Below, in pieces: positions 42,912-58,037 of a stretch of DNA of 64,000 nt. Source of the stretch: Myxococcales bacterium (GTDB lineage Bacteria > Myxococcota_A > Bradymonadia > UBA7976 > UBA1532); contig JACKDP010000013.1 of NCBI GenBank assembly GCA_020633435.1, positions 1 through 64,000 on the forward strand, given 5' to 3'. How positions within the stretch are numbered: the stretch's first letter is position 1; every line of letters starts with the position of its first letter. A program made the translations under genes and the position numbers. The notes below the pieces were generated by a model, which was given only the letters and a program-made list of their open reading frames with translations, was not told the origin of the DNA and searched no databases.

Positions 42912-43478
42912 TCAGGCTGTTACCTGACGCCGCCGCCGCGTCGCCAGGCGCGCGACGGCGAGCAGGGCCAGCAGCCATGCGTTGCCGCCGGCGGCGCGGC
43001 TGTCGAGGGGGGCGGGGGTGAGGGCCACGGGTCCGATCCAGGGGCCGGGGTCGCCCTTGAGGTTCACGGACCGGATCTGCACCTGCACCGCCGCGGACTG
43101 GTACTGGTCGTCGGAGCTCCACGGGACCCGGACCACGGCCGGCGAGATGGCCTCGAAGGGCTCGAGCGGGCCCTCGGGGAAGGCGGGCGGGGCCTTGGGG
43201 TTGCCGAGGATCTGCACCTGGTAGCCGAAGCGGCCCTCGGTGGGCACGGCGATGTGCAGCTCGACGTAGCTGCGGTCGCCGCAGGCGTCGTCGAAGCAGC
43301 CGTCGGGGCTGTCCACGTCGATGACCGCGCGGGCGCTGACGGCGGTGATGGCCGGGGGGTCGGGCTGCTCGACGACCGCGTTGGGGTTCATGCGCCAGAG
43401 GGGCGAGGTGGGCTGCCCGCAGTCCGCGGCGGCGAGGGCGGGGATCAGGCAGGCGGCGGCGGCGAGGAGGCGGTGCAT
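42912..43478 (-). CDS. Exported protein with C-terminal membrane anchor and Arg tail
   Basis: A 188-residue product with a cleavable signal (MHRLLAAAACLIPALAAADC). A beta-rich body (ARAVIDVDSPDGC, RSYVELHIAVPTEGR, SAAVQVQIRSVNLKG) precedes a C-terminal segment GGNAWLLALLAVARLATRRRR. Hydrophobic helix plus RRRR looks like a MYXO-CTERM type sorting tail, but the usual Cys before the helix is absent. Last gene of the outer-membrane operon starting at 48079, 10 bases after the barrel gene. Confidence 0.7.
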   Translation of the reverse strand: MHRLLAAAACLIPALAAADCGQPTSPLWRMNPNAVVEQPDPPAITAVSARAVIDVDSPDGCFDDACGDRSYVELHIAVPTEGRFGYQVQILGNPKAPPAFPEGPLEPFEAISPAVVRVPWSSDDQYQSAAVQVQIRSVNLKGDPGPWIGPVALTPAPLDSRAAGGNAWLLALLAVARLATRRRRQVTA

Positions 43479-43488
43479 GCCTCCGACA

Positions 43489-45060
43489 CTACCACCAGCC
43501 CTCGACGTGGAGGAAGGCGCCCGTCACGTCCTCGGCGGCGCCGGCGTCGGGGGCGTCGAACACCGCGCCGGGCTGGAACCACGCGACCTGCAGGGCGACG
43601 CGGGCGCCGATGGGCGTCCAGCGCGGCTCCCAGGACATGGCCACGTCGACCTCCTGGCCCAGGACGGACTGGTCGAGGGCGCCGCGCGGGCCGACGGCGG
43701 CCCCGCCAGCGAGGCCCGAGCGGAACGGATCGGCGTAGGGCTCGTCGGTGGTGGCGAAGAGGTAGCCCAGGTGCAGGGTGAGGTCCGCCCCCGGCGTCCA
43801 GCTCATGCGGGGGTTGACGTAGCGGGCGTTGGTGACGGCGCCGTCGGAGGCCAGGCTGTCGTAGCCCCGGGGCGGCTGCCCGCGGAAGCGCGGATCGGCG
43901 ACGTTGTGGGCGGCGACGGCCGTGGTGGCCCGGACGACCTCGGAGAACATGAGGAGGCCCAGGCGGTAGTCGCGATCGAAGCTGAAGCCGTGCAGCTCGT
44001 CGTCGAACCCGTTGGCGTCGCCGCTGGCGAAGCCCACCTCCACCAGGGCGTTGTAGCGGGGCGCCTCGACGCCCCCCCGCAGCGCGCCGCCGGCCGAGAG
44101 GATGCTGTAGTTCCCCGGGCGTACGACGCTCTGCACGAAGTCGGTGTGGCCCGCGTAGCCAGCGGCCTCGACCTCGCCGAAGAGGCGGCGGCCGCCCCCC
44201 AGGTCGGCGGCGGCGCTGCCCCCCACGAGGCCGATGTTCACCAGCGTCTCCCCGCCGTCGGCGTGGGTCTGGCGGCGCTGGGCGAGGCCGAGGGCGAACT
44301 GGCCGGCGTCGAAGGCGAGCTGCACGCCGGCGAGGGCCTGGTAGGCGCGATCGCCGTCGAACCAGGCGGCGGTGTCGTCATCGATGATGGCGTCGATGGC
44401 CACCGTGAGCGCGATGGGCGGCTTCGCCCCGCCCTGGCCCACCACGACGCCCTGGGGCAGCACGGTGATCTGCCCGCGCAGGACCTGGTCCCCCTGGCGG
44501 CTGATGCCGAACGGGCTCTCCCGGGTGATGCCCGGGGGGGCGTCCTCGCCGTCGTTGGCCAGCAGCCCGAGGCCGAAGTGGCTGCGCTCGAGGCCCGCCT
44601 TGATGAGCAGGTGCTCGGCGGCCATCACCAGGTTCAGGCGGGTGAGGCGCAGGACCGGCTGGTCGTCGATGAACTGCCAGCGCTCGTCGGCCTCCAGGCC
44701 CACCGGGGGGCGGGTGCTCTCGGCGAGGGTGACGTGCAGCTCACCGTCCGCCGTGAGGCGCCAGAGCTTGAAGAAGCCCCGCGACTGCACGAGCAGCGTC
44801 GGCTGGAGGCGCAGGCGGCTCTCGATGAGCGACGTCTCGGGGGTGGTGGCGCCCACGGCGGGGTCCTCGGCGGCGACGGAGACGCCGGAGACGAGGCTGT
44901 CGTAGAGGCGCCAGGAGCCGGGCAGCGCCACGGCGGCGGCCCGCCCGATGGGCAGGAGGACGCGCTCCGGGTCGGGCTCGAGGGAGTCACGCGGCGGGGT
45001 CGCGCCCGCCACCGAGGCCGCCAGGGCGACCGCCAGAATCACGCAAGCGCGCGTAGCCAT
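43489..45060 (-). CDS. Outer-membrane beta-barrel protein
   Basis: A 523-residue product with a Sec signal (CVILAVALAASVAGA). Alternating amphipathic strands with aromatic girdles run the full length (FFKLWRLTADGELHVTLAES, YQALAGVQLAFDAGQFALGL, SWTPGADLTLHLGYLFATT). It ends in a strand finishing with an aromatic residue (GAFLHVEGWW), the usual signal for barrel insertion. The pattern resembles porin or alginate-export-like barrels. Its start overlaps the VTT-like gene by 22 bases. Confidence 0.75.
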   Translation of the reverse strand: MATRACVILAVALAASVAGATPPRDSLEPDPERVLLPIGRAAAVALPGSWRLYDSLVSGVSVAAEDPAVGATTPETSLIESRLRLQPTLLVQSRGFFKLWRLTADGELHVTLAESTRPPVGLEADERWQFIDDQPVLRLTRLNLVMAAEHLLIKAGLERSHFGLGLLANDGEDAPPGITRESPFGISRQGDQVLRGQITVLPQGVVVGQGGAKPPIALTVAIDAIIDDDTAAWFDGDRAYQALAGVQLAFDAGQFALGLAQRRQTHADGGETLVNIGLVGGSAAADLGGGRRLFGEVEAAGYAGHTDFVQSVVRPGNYSILSAGGALRGGVEAPRYNALVEVGFASGDANGFDDELHGFSFDRDYRLGLLMFSEVVRATTAVAAHNVADPRFRGQPPRGYDSLASDGAVTNARYVNPRMSWTPGADLTLHLGYLFATTDEPYADPFRSGLAGGAAVGPRGALDQSVLGQEVDVAMSWEPRWTPIGARVALQVAWFQPGAVFDAPDAGAAEDVTGAFLHVEGWW

Positions 45061-45506
45061 TCAGGAATCCAGCTCGTGTCGATGTACTGGGCGAAGTACG
45101 CCGGCGTCCCCGCGAGGACCATGTAGCGCACCCCGCGGCCCAGCAGGGTGATGATGAAGATCTGACGAAACGGCAGCCCGACGAGGGGGCTGATGGCGCA
45201 CATGACGTTGTGCGGCGGCAGCCCCACCAGCGCGCCGAGGCTCAGGAGCCAGGGGGAGCGCGCCTTGAGCTTCTCCTTGTCGAAGCGATCCACGGCGCGC
45301 TGCAGCTTGGGGATGCGCCCCAGGGCCTTGCCGCCGAAGAAGTAGAGCAGCGTGAAGCCGACGGTCTGGCCGCAGGCGATGGCCAGGGCCAGCAACATCC
45401 AGTCGCGGGTGCCCATGAGGCCCACGAAGACCGCCCACGCCTCGCCGTTGATGAACATCAGGACGGGCGAGGGGATGACCGCCAGGAAGGTCAGCAGATA
45501 GAACAA
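45039..45506 (-). CDS. VTT/DedA-like (SNARE-associated) membrane protein
   Basis: The TTG at 45506 is the first start after an in-frame stop and has GAGG at good spacing. The 155-residue protein has about four hydrophobic segments (YLLTFLAVIPSPVLMF, LLALAIACGQTVGFTLLYFF, LLSLGALVGLPPHNVMCAIS, IFIITLLGRGVRYMVLAGTP). The re-entrant Gly/Pro loop GALVGLPPHNVMC is in the style of DedA/YqaA proteins, which move or scramble lipids. It is short for the family. Confidence 0.7.
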   Translation of the reverse strand: MFYLLTFLAVIPSPVLMFINGEAWAVFVGLMGTRDWMLLALAIACGQTVGFTLLYFFGGKALGRIPKLQRAVDRFDKEKLKARSPWLLSLGALVGLPPHNVMCAISPLVGLPFRQIFIITLLGRGVRYMVLAGTPAYFAQYIDTSWIPEWLRALA

Positions 45507-45512
45507 GCCGCC

Positions 45513-46775
45513 TCACTCAGCGGGGCAGGCGAACGGGCGGCCCATGGGGACCTCCGTGGTGGGATCCCAGGGCTCGGCGTGGAACGTGGTGCGCTCCGTG
45601 AGGGCCCCGAGGGGCGGCTGGTTGACCTGGCCGGCGGCGATGCCGCAGATGGCGTCGGGCAGGGTGGCGCCCGCCAGCAGGATGTCGGCCTGGACGGTGG
45701 CCAGGTCCGTCGAGATGGACAGGCCGGGCAGCCAGATCTCGAAGCGGCCGTCAGCCCCGACGGTGGTGGTGAACGTCGCCAGCGCCGGCGTGCCCGGCGA
45801 GGCCGTCACGCTGCGCAGCGCGCCGTCCAGGTTGGCGGAGCCGTCGACGCCGGCGGTGTAGATCATCGAGAGCCAGAGCTGCAGCGGGATGGCCCCGTTC
45901 ACCTTGGCGTCCAGCAGCCAGTTGCCCGTCAGGTCGCGGGCCATGCTGTCGACGGCCGAGAGGTCCGGGGCGGCCGGGCGCGTGGGCCCGCCGTCGGGGG
46001 CCACGCCCATGTCGGGGGCGGGCGGCTCGACGTCGCCGGGCTGGGCGGCGCACTTGAAGGGCAGCGCCTGGTAGACGTGCTCGTAGTTCTTGTTGTCGGC
46101 CACCTCGTCGCCCACGCAGTCGCGCGGCTCGCCGTCCTCGACGGCCACCTTGCACACCCAGTCCTGGGGGACGTGGCGGAAGGCCGAGAAGCGGCTGCCG
46201 GCCAGATTCAGCGTCAGGGGGCTGACGACGCTGCCCTCGGCGTCGCCGCACCAGTTGTCGGGGCCGGTGCTGCGCGAGTTCATGATGACCCGCGCCTTGA
46301 CCGGCTCGGCGGAGTTGAGGACCTCGGTGCCCAGGTCGAGGGGGTCGGCGATGAGCTGGAAGGTGCCGTCATCGTTGACGGTGGTGGTGGTCACGACCAG
46401 CGGCGGGCTGTCGCAGGTGCCGTAGCTGTTGCAGGTGCGGTTGTTGGGGCAGGGCGTGCCCGCGTCGCAGGCCACCGGCGGGATGTCCTGCCGCCACAGC
46501 CAGATGCGCGAGGTGTAGACGCGCGGGATCTCGCCCTCCACCGGCTCGCTGGCCGGCTCGAGCTCGACGATGAGGCCCAGGTCGATGCCGCCCTGCAGGA
46601 GGGCGTGCAGGAGCCAGCGGCCCGTCAGATCCTGGAGGGAGCCCCCCGTCTCGCCGTCCTGGCCCTCGGATCGGGCGCGGGCGGTGCGCTCGCGGAAGTC
46701 ATCGTAGTCCTTGCGGGGGATGTCCTCGCAGGCGGCGAGGGACAGGGCCACCAGCCCGAGGCAGAGCGCTCTCAC
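45513..46775 (-). CDS. Lipoprotein with two related beta domains
   Basis: The GTG at 46775 overlaps the FadL-like gene stop (GTGA). The 420-residue product has a lipoprotein signal (CLGLVALSLAAC). Two halves share LQDLTGRWLLHALLQGGIDL and ARDLTGNWLLDAKVNGAIPL, followed in each by a strand-rich stretch, so it is an internal duplication. A short Pro/Asp linker separates the halves. No family recognised. Its position between two outer-membrane proteins suggests an accessory role there. Confidence 0.75.
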   Translation of the reverse strand: MRALCLGLVALSLAACEDIPRKDYDDFRERTARARSEGQDGETGGSLQDLTGRWLLHALLQGGIDLGLIVELEPASEPVEGEIPRVYTSRIWLWRQDIPPVACDAGTPCPNNRTCNSYGTCDSPPLVVTTTTVNDDGTFQLIADPLDLGTEVLNSAEPVKARVIMNSRSTGPDNWCGDAEGSVVSPLTLNLAGSRFSAFRHVPQDWVCKVAVEDGEPRDCVGDEVADNKNYEHVYQALPFKCAAQPGDVEPPAPDMGVAPDGGPTRPAAPDLSAVDSMARDLTGNWLLDAKVNGAIPLQLWLSMIYTAGVDGSANLDGALRSVTASPGTPALATFTTTVGADGRFEIWLPGLSISTDLATVQADILLAGATLPDAICGIAAGQVNQPPLGALTERTTFHAEPWDPTTEVPMGRPFACPAE

Positions 46776-48079
46776 AGCGTCACCTCCAGATCGACGGTGA
46801 GGTACTGGCGGTGATCCGTGTAGAGGCCGTTCTGGGGCGGCCCCTGGATGCTGTTGGTCACCTCCACGTCCACGAACTCGTGCACGATGAAGCTCGTGGT
46901 CAAGGCCAGGTGCTCGCTGAGCTGGAAGCTGCCGCCCACGCCGATCTGCACCGAGTCGCTCTCGGCCAGGCCCGGCTCGTGGGTCTGCGGGGGCGTGGCC
47001 CCCGTCTCGTACTCCAGCCCACCGTGGATGACGACCGCCTCGGCCACCCGGAAGTCGGTGCGCAGGCGCGCGGCCAGGGTGTCCTCGAAGGCGCGCTCGA
47101 TGCGCATCAGCACCGGGCGGTCGGGATCGTCCAGGTTCACGGCCTCCTGCTTGTCCATGCGCGACCAGCCGGCCCACTCCACCTCGCTGCGCAGCGTCAT
47201 CCAGTCGGTGACGCCGATCTTCGCCGCGAGCCGAATGGAATCAGCCACTTGCAGCGGGAAGCGGGCGTTGGCCGTCGTCTCGTCGGCGGTGCCGAACTGG
47301 ATGAACGACTTGCCCTCCACCTGGTAGTCGGCGCCCTGGTGCCACGTCACGGCGAAGGCCAGGTCGCGATCCACATCCCAGCGGGCGCCCACGACCCACG
47401 TCACCGCGAAGGCCTCGCCGTCCTCCAGCAGGATGCGGCCCTCGGCGATGCGGCCCTCGACGTCGCGCAGGGTGGTCGACTGGTCGGGGTTGCGGGCGCG
47501 GTTGAGGCTGAGGCTCACGAGGTTGAAGGCGGGGGCGACGCCCAGCGAGAGGCCGGTCGGCTTGTGCGTCAGGCCCACGGCCAGCGTCGGGGTGGCCACC
47601 ACCAGGCGGGTGCTGATGGTGCCCCAGCGCTGGGGGCCGTCGAAGGCGCCGGGCTCGGCGGCCGAGGCCTCGGGGTGGCGGTTCCAGTTGGCCAGGCCCG
47701 CGCGGGCGATGTAGAAGCCGGCGCCCAGCCCGAGGCCAAAGTCCTCGCCCAGGCTCAGGGTGTACGACCCGGCGATGGAGGGCACGACGCCCCAGGCCTC
47801 CGTCGTCCCCTCGCCGCTGTTGTAGGGGGCCGTCTCCGGCGTCTCCCCGTTGGCCTCGACGGCGCGGTCGAAGGAGGCGTCGCGGTGGACGCCCCCCGCG
47901 TGCAGCGAGAGGTGCACGCCCTCCAGGGTGCCGAGGGCGGCCGGGTTCCAGTAGACGGAGAAGCCGCTCGCGTCGACGGCGGTGCCCATGAGCCCGCGGT
48001 AGCGCGCCGCCGAGAAGGGGTTGCCCAGGGCCGGCGACGCCGCGCAGAGCGTCGCCAGCAGGAGAGTTCCACGCGCCAT
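46772..48079 (-). CDS. FadL/OmpP1-type outer-membrane channel
   Basis: A 435-residue product with a Sec signal ending ASPALG, then NPFSAARYRGLMGTAVDASG, close to the FadL N-terminal hatch with its Asn-Pro. VYWNPAALGTLEGVHLSL is the characteristic NPA motif of this family. The rest is a long run of beta strands. FadL-type channels import long-chain fatty acids or other hydrophobic compounds across the outer membrane. First gene of a five-gene operon (48079 to 42912). Confidence 0.85.
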   Translation of the reverse strand: MARGTLLLATLCAASPALGNPFSAARYRGLMGTAVDASGFSVYWNPAALGTLEGVHLSLHAGGVHRDASFDRAVEANGETPETAPYNSGEGTTEAWGVVPSIAGSYTLSLGEDFGLGLGAGFYIARAGLANWNRHPEASAAEPGAFDGPQRWGTISTRLVVATPTLAVGLTHKPTGLSLGVAPAFNLVSLSLNRARNPDQSTTLRDVEGRIAEGRILLEDGEAFAVTWVVGARWDVDRDLAFAVTWHQGADYQVEGKSFIQFGTADETTANARFPLQVADSIRLAAKIGVTDWMTLRSEVEWAGWSRMDKQEAVNLDDPDRPVLMRIERAFEDTLAARLRTDFRVAEAVVIHGGLEYETGATPPQTHEPGLAESDSVQIGVGGSFQLSEHLALTTSFIVHEFVDVEVTNSIQGPPQNGLYTDHRQYLTVDLEVTL

Positions 48080-48190
48080 CTTCGCCCCCGGCCGGTCGGT
48101 CCGCGGGATGGTAGCCGGATCTGCCCCGGGGGGCGACCCAACGACGCGTGGGGGCGAGAATTTCCGGGCCGGGGGTGGACCCGGGCCGGC

Positions 48191-54151
<5,961 letters not shown>

Positions 54152-54387
54152 GCATCCAACCGGCAGCCACGACCCCGAGGCCTGCGTCAGCATAGCATGG
54201 CCACCGCCTGACTCCACGGGGGCCGCTCCCCAAATTTCAAGTCCTTGTTTTTGAACGACTATTCTGGCGCTCCCGACGAGGTCTGTTCGCCCGCCCCGCG
54301 CCGTGAGTCAGCGCCCACCGGTGGCATGATGTGTTACATGTAGCGTGCCTGCGCACCCATGCCTTCACGGGCCCCGAGGGGCTCCGC
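54152..54387. other. Intergenic region upstream of the giant gene
   Basis: This 236-base stretch separates the stop of the 54388 gene from the start of the giant gene, both on the minus strand. It has an AT-richer patch at 54229-54268 and the 8-base palindrome TACATGTA near 54335. It should hold the giant gene's promoter, but no convincing -35/-10 pair was found. Confidence 0.35.
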
Positions 54388-54768
54388 TCAGCGCCCCTCG
54401 CGCAGGTACAGGGCGAGGGCCCCGAAGCTCGCCGCGAGGGCCGCGGCCTGGCCGAGCAGGTTGGGCGGCAGGCCGGGGGTGGCGAGGCGCCGCGCGAACC
54501 GGCTCTCGGGCCAGCGCGCCTGGATCTGGGCGAAGAGGGGCTCCGCCTCGGCCAGCCGCCCCGTCTGCACCAGCGTGGCGGCGCGGCGATAGAGGGCCCG
54601 GGCCTCGGGCTCGGGCTCGGGCGCCGGCTTGCGCTGCCAGCGGTCCGTCGCCGGCGCCGCGCTCACCGCTGCGGCCGTCGTCGCCGGCGCCGTCGGGGCG
54701 GCCGCCGGGGCCACGGGATCGGCCCGACAGCCCGCCAGGGCCACCAGGATGACGAGGGGCCACCTCAT
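54388..54768 (-). CDS. Small lipoprotein with TPR-like segment and C-terminal helix
   Basis: The ATG at 54768 overlaps the upstream stop by four bases. The 126-residue product has a lipobox (WPLVILVALAGC), an Ala/Thr/Pro spacer and one TPR-like helix pair (ARALYRRAATLVQTGRLAEA, EPLFAQIQARWPESRFA). It ends in a hydrophobic helix (LLGQAAALAASFGALALYL) with a basic end. It may span or touch two membranes. Third gene of the M48 protease operon. Confidence 0.7.
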   Translation of the reverse strand: MRWPLVILVALAGCRADPVAPAAAPTAPATTAAAVSAAPATDRWQRKPAPEPEPEARALYRRAATLVQTGRLAEAEPLFAQIQARWPESRFARRLATPGLPPNLLGQAAALAASFGALALYLREGR

Positions 54769-56099
54769 AGCAGCTCCACCTCCGCCGTCACGCGCAGCTC
54801 GCCGGCCCGCTGGTGCACGCTCACCGCCGCCGCGCCGACGCGCCCGGCCAGCCAGGCGCCCGCCACGAACCAGGGCAGGAGCCCGTCGGCCTCGGCGCCG
54901 AGGACGGGCCGGATGGCGTCCATCACCGCCGAGCCATCGTGCGGCCGCCCACCGGCCTGGTTCAGCCAGGCCACCACCGGCGCCTCGACGTGCGCGGCCG
55001 CCAGGCGACCCGGCCCGACGACGCCGGGCCGGCCCGTGGGCGCCCCCGCCCGCGTCGTCACCCGCAAGACCTCCCCCTCCAGGGCGATGAAGGCGGCGGA
55101 CACCGGCGGCAACCCTTCGATCTTCTTCACCTTTCCCAGGTCCACGCGCCAGCGGTCGCCGGCCTCGGGGGTGATGACCACCGCCCCCCGGGGCCCGGCG
55201 GGCAGCGCCGCCGCGAGGGCCGCGCGGGCCCGCGCCACGTCGGCCACCCCGAGCAGCAGCGTCGCGTCCCCCAGGGCCGGCCCCACCGCCACGGCGATCC
55301 GGCCATCCAGCGCGGCCGCGAAGGGGGCGGCCTCCGGCGTCAGGCTCGTCGCCTTCGCCAGCGCCGCGGGCGTCAGGTGCACGGCCAGCAGGCCCGTCGC
55401 GTCGGCCCCCAGCCGCCCGATGAGGGCGCCGTCCCCATCGCCGAACCAGCGCGCCGGCAGCAGCGTGCCCGGCCCCCGCGCCTCGATGAGCAGCCGGTCG
55501 GCCTCGACGCGGACCGTGACGCAGGCCCGCCCGGCCGCCGACCGCACCCGGATGAAGGCGTCCGCCTCGCCCGGCCCGCGGGGGCAGTCCGCCAGGGGCG
55601 CGGGCGGCGCCCCGGTGCGCAGGAACGGGGCCAGCGTCGCGGCGTCCGCCCCGCCGATGAGGCCCCCGTCGTGCAACACCAGCACCCCGTCGTCGGCGCG
55701 CCAGCCCGCCCGGTCCCCCACCTGCGTGGGCGTGCCCTCCCGCCCCAGCGTCGCCAGCAGCGCCTCCACCCCGGCCCGGTCGGCCACCGGCAGCCGCAGC
55801 AGCGGGCCGCCCGGGTAGCGCGCGTAGAGCAGCGCCCCGGCCGGATCGAGCCCGCTCTTCGCCTGCACCGCCGCGTCCAGCAGCCCCCACGGCGGCAGGC
55901 TGGCGTCCCCCACGACCTCCGCCAGCACCGGCAGCTCGGTGGCCTGCCGCAGCGCCGTCGCCAGGGGCGCCGTCAGCGCGTCGAGGCGGGGGATGATGAC
56001 GACGACCTCGGCGTCGTCCGCGGCCGCCAGCCAGTCGTCGATGGGGTGCGCCGCCGCCGGCAGGGCCCCGAGCAGGGCCGCGAGGGCGAGGGCTCTCAA
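54765..56099 (-). CDS. Exported protein of unknown function
   Basis: The TTG at 56099 overlaps the M48 protease stop (TTGA). The 444-residue product has a signal peptide (LALAALLGALPAAAHP) without a lipobox Cys. The body is Ala/Leu-rich with mixed alpha/beta pattern: VVVIIPRLDALTAPLATAL, FAAALDGRIAVAVGPALGD, LLGVADVARARAALAAALP. It resembles the lipoprotein at 4303-5724 in size and composition. No catalytic motif was recognised. Confidence 0.7.
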   Translation of the reverse strand: MRALALAALLGALPAAAHPIDDWLAAADDAEVVVIIPRLDALTAPLATALRQATELPVLAEVVGDASLPPWGLLDAAVQAKSGLDPAGALLYARYPGGPLLRLPVADRAGVEALLATLGREGTPTQVGDRAGWRADDGVLVLHDGGLIGGADAATLAPFLRTGAPPAPLADCPRGPGEADAFIRVRSAAGRACVTVRVEADRLLIEARGPGTLLPARWFGDGDGALIGRLGADATGLLAVHLTPAALAKATSLTPEAAPFAAALDGRIAVAVGPALGDATLLLGVADVARARAALAAALPAGPRGAVVITPEAGDRWRVDLGKVKKIEGLPPVSAAFIALEGEVLRVTTRAGAPTGRPGVVGPGRLAAAHVEAPVVAWLNQAGGRPHDGSAVMDAIRPVLGAEADGLLPWFVAGAWLAGRVGAAAVSVHQRAGELRVTAEVELL

Positions 56100-57226
56100 A
56101 GGCGTGGCCCCGGCTCGTCCGGCGCGTCCGGCCCGTCATCGCCCGCCTTCTTGCCGCGCCCGAAGAGGTCGCGCACCTGGTCCCAGAGCGCCCCGGCGCC
56201 GTCGCCGACGGTGGTGCCCAGGTCGCGCAGGGCCTTCATGAAGGGATCGTCCGAGTCCGCCACCGACTCGCGGTAGGCCTCCACGGACGCCGTCACGTCG
56301 GCGCGGAAGTCGCTGCCCTGGTCGCGGCGCGGGTAGTCCCCGGCCAGGATGGCCGCGTAGTCCCCCTTGTCGACCCAGCGCTTCAGCTCCGCGAGGCGCA
56401 GCACCGGGAACGGGTGCGTCTGGCCCAGCAGGTTGATGAACTTCAGGGCCCCGTCGCGCACGTCGCCTCCCGCCTCGTAGGCGGCGGCCTGCTCGACGAA
56501 CGCGTCGACGTCCATCTCGTCCACCCGGCTGCCGCCGGCCATCTTCATGTGCACCCGCCAGGCGGCCGCGGGGTCTTGCAGGCAGAGCAGGCCCGCCCGA
56601 TCCGACGAGAGCTCGGACTTGCGGTCCCACTCCTTGAGGGCCATCACCACGCCCGTCAGCAGCATCCCGGGCAGGCCGATGCGGGTCAGCATCAGCCGCA
56701 ACATCAGGTGCAGCATGGTCTTGTAGAGCACATGGCCCGAGAGCACATGGCCCAGCTCATGGCCCAGGACGAAGCGCACCTCGTCGTCGGTGAGCAGGTC
56801 GAGGGTGCCCGAGTTGATGACGATGAACGGATCGTCCACGCCCACGGCGCCCGCGTTGACGATGGGGTACTGGGAGACGAAGAGCTGGGGCCGCTTCGGC
56901 GCGTCCAGGATGGCGCAGCACTCGGTGAACAGGGCGTGGACCCGCTTGAACTGGCGCGGGGTGACCTCCACCGCGTTGGCCAGGTAGAGCAGGCGCAGGC
57001 TGCGCTCCGAGACGAAGCCGAAGGAGCGCCGCAGCACCGTGTCGAAGCCCGGCACCTTGCGCAGCGCTTCGAGGGCGGCGCGATCGGCGGGGTGCTCCCA
57101 GGCCCGCGGCCCGATGCCCGGCAGCGTCACCCGGTCCGAGAGGACGTCAGGGGCCGGCTCGCCCTGGGGGGCGTCTCCCGCCGCCTCGAACACCGCCTTG
57201 ATCGCATCATCAGAGTCCTGGGCCAT
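56096..57226 (-). CDS. M48-family zinc metallopeptidase
   Basis: A 376-residue product with the zinc-binding HELGH at residues 156-160 in RFVLGHELGHVLSGH. The downstream SELSSDRAGLL contains the third-ligand Glu and the Asp expected for M48 (ExxxD type). Flanking hydrophobic stretches (MLHLMLRLMLTRIGLPGMLL) suggest membrane association as in HtpX. An N-terminal signal is not evident. M48 enzymes degrade damaged membrane proteins or process exported ones. ATG at 57226 has GGGAGG at five-base spacing. First of three overlapping genes. Confidence 0.88.
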   Translation of the reverse strand: MAQDSDDAIKAVFEAAGDAPQGEPAPDVLSDRVTLPGIGPRAWEHPADRAALEALRKVPGFDTVLRRSFGFVSERSLRLLYLANAVEVTPRQFKRVHALFTECCAILDAPKRPQLFVSQYPIVNAGAVGVDDPFIVINSGTLDLLTDDEVRFVLGHELGHVLSGHVLYKTMLHLMLRLMLTRIGLPGMLLTGVVMALKEWDRKSELSSDRAGLLCLQDPAAAWRVHMKMAGGSRVDEMDVDAFVEQAAAYEAGGDVRDGALKFINLLGQTHPFPVLRLAELKRWVDKGDYAAILAGDYPRRDQGSDFRADVTASVEAYRESVADSDDPFMKALRDLGTTVGDGAGALWDQVRDLFGRGKKAGDDGPDAPDEPGPRL

Positions 57227-57313
57227 CGTGCCTCCCTGCCTGGGTCGCGGTCAGACTAGAGCATCGTGCTGATCCCGCAAAGCGTCGTACGATGCCGGCA
57301 GGAGGGCGCGAGA

Positions 57314-58030
57314 TTGCGGATGGTGGCCCTGGGACTGGCCGTGGCCGGCTGCACGCTGGCCGTCGAGGATCGCCTGGTCGACCCGGTGGTGCGCCCGGTC
57401 GAGGTGATCACCGACGCCCGCGCGCCGGACGCCGCCCGAGCCGACGCCGCCCGATCCGACGCCGCGCGGCCCGACGCGGGGCCGCCACGCGACGCGGGCC
57501 GCCCCGACGCCGCGGTGGTCGACGCCGCGCCCCCCGACGCCGCCAACTCCGATCCATGGGCCGGCTGGACGGAGCGCCGCTGCGCCACGGACTCGGACTG
57601 CCGGGCCCTGCAGGTCTGCGTGGAGGAGCGCTGCGTCGCCCCCGCCGACGCCGCCTGCGCCCGCACCTGCGCCGCCGTCATCCCCTGCCTCTCCGACTGC
57701 AACGCCGTGGCCACCGAGCGCGATCGCGCCTTCCAGACGGGCCGCTGCGAGGCCGCCTGCGAGAACCTCTCGCCCGACCCGGAGGGCGAGGTCGACTGCG
57801 CCTCGCTGCCCGACGAGATCACCGCTTTCTTCTGTGGTTCCGGGATGATCTGCACGCGCGCCTGCGGCGAGGGCGCCGAGGCCGACCTGCTGGCCTGCGC
57901 CGATCTGCCCGGCAACCGCTGCGACCTGACGTGCGTGACGGCCCCCCTGCCCTTCTGGCGCTGCGTGGGCGCCGCGTCCGTGGGCATGAGCCTGTGCGAG
58001 GCCCTCGGCGCGTGCGCCGAAGGCCCCTGA
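57314..58030 (+). CDS. Cys-rich lipoprotein with Asp/Ala linker
   Basis: The TTG at 57314 lies seven bases after AGGAGGG; the next ATG (57320) is too far from it. The 238-residue product has a lipobox (MVALGLAVAGC) and then Asp-Ala-Arg-Pro repeats (residues about 35-85). A domain with about 20 cysteines follows (CATDSDCRALQVCVEERC, CAAVIPCLSDCNAVA, CSGMICTRAC-like stretches). Its first half matches the CxTDxDC motif of many myxobacterial surface proteins. Function unknown; probably disulfide-rich and extracellular. Confidence 0.75.
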   Translation: MRMVALGLAVAGCTLAVEDRLVDPVVRPVEVITDARAPDAARADAARSDAARPDAGPPRDAGRPDAAVVDAAPPDAANSDPWAGWTERRCATDSDCRALQVCVEERCVAPADAACARTCAAVIPCLSDCNAVATERDRAFQTGRCEAACENLSPDPEGEVDCASLPDEITAFFCGSGMICTRACGEGAEADLLACADLPGNRCDLTCVTAPLPFWRCVGAASVGMSLCEALGACAEGP

Positions 58031-58037
58031 AGCCGCC

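Noticed and set aside
43489..45516. An alternative frame opening at GTG 45516 over the VTT-like gene
   Set aside because: It encodes Arg/His/Pro-rich sequence without membrane segments; the TTG frame has the family's hydrophobic pattern and loop.
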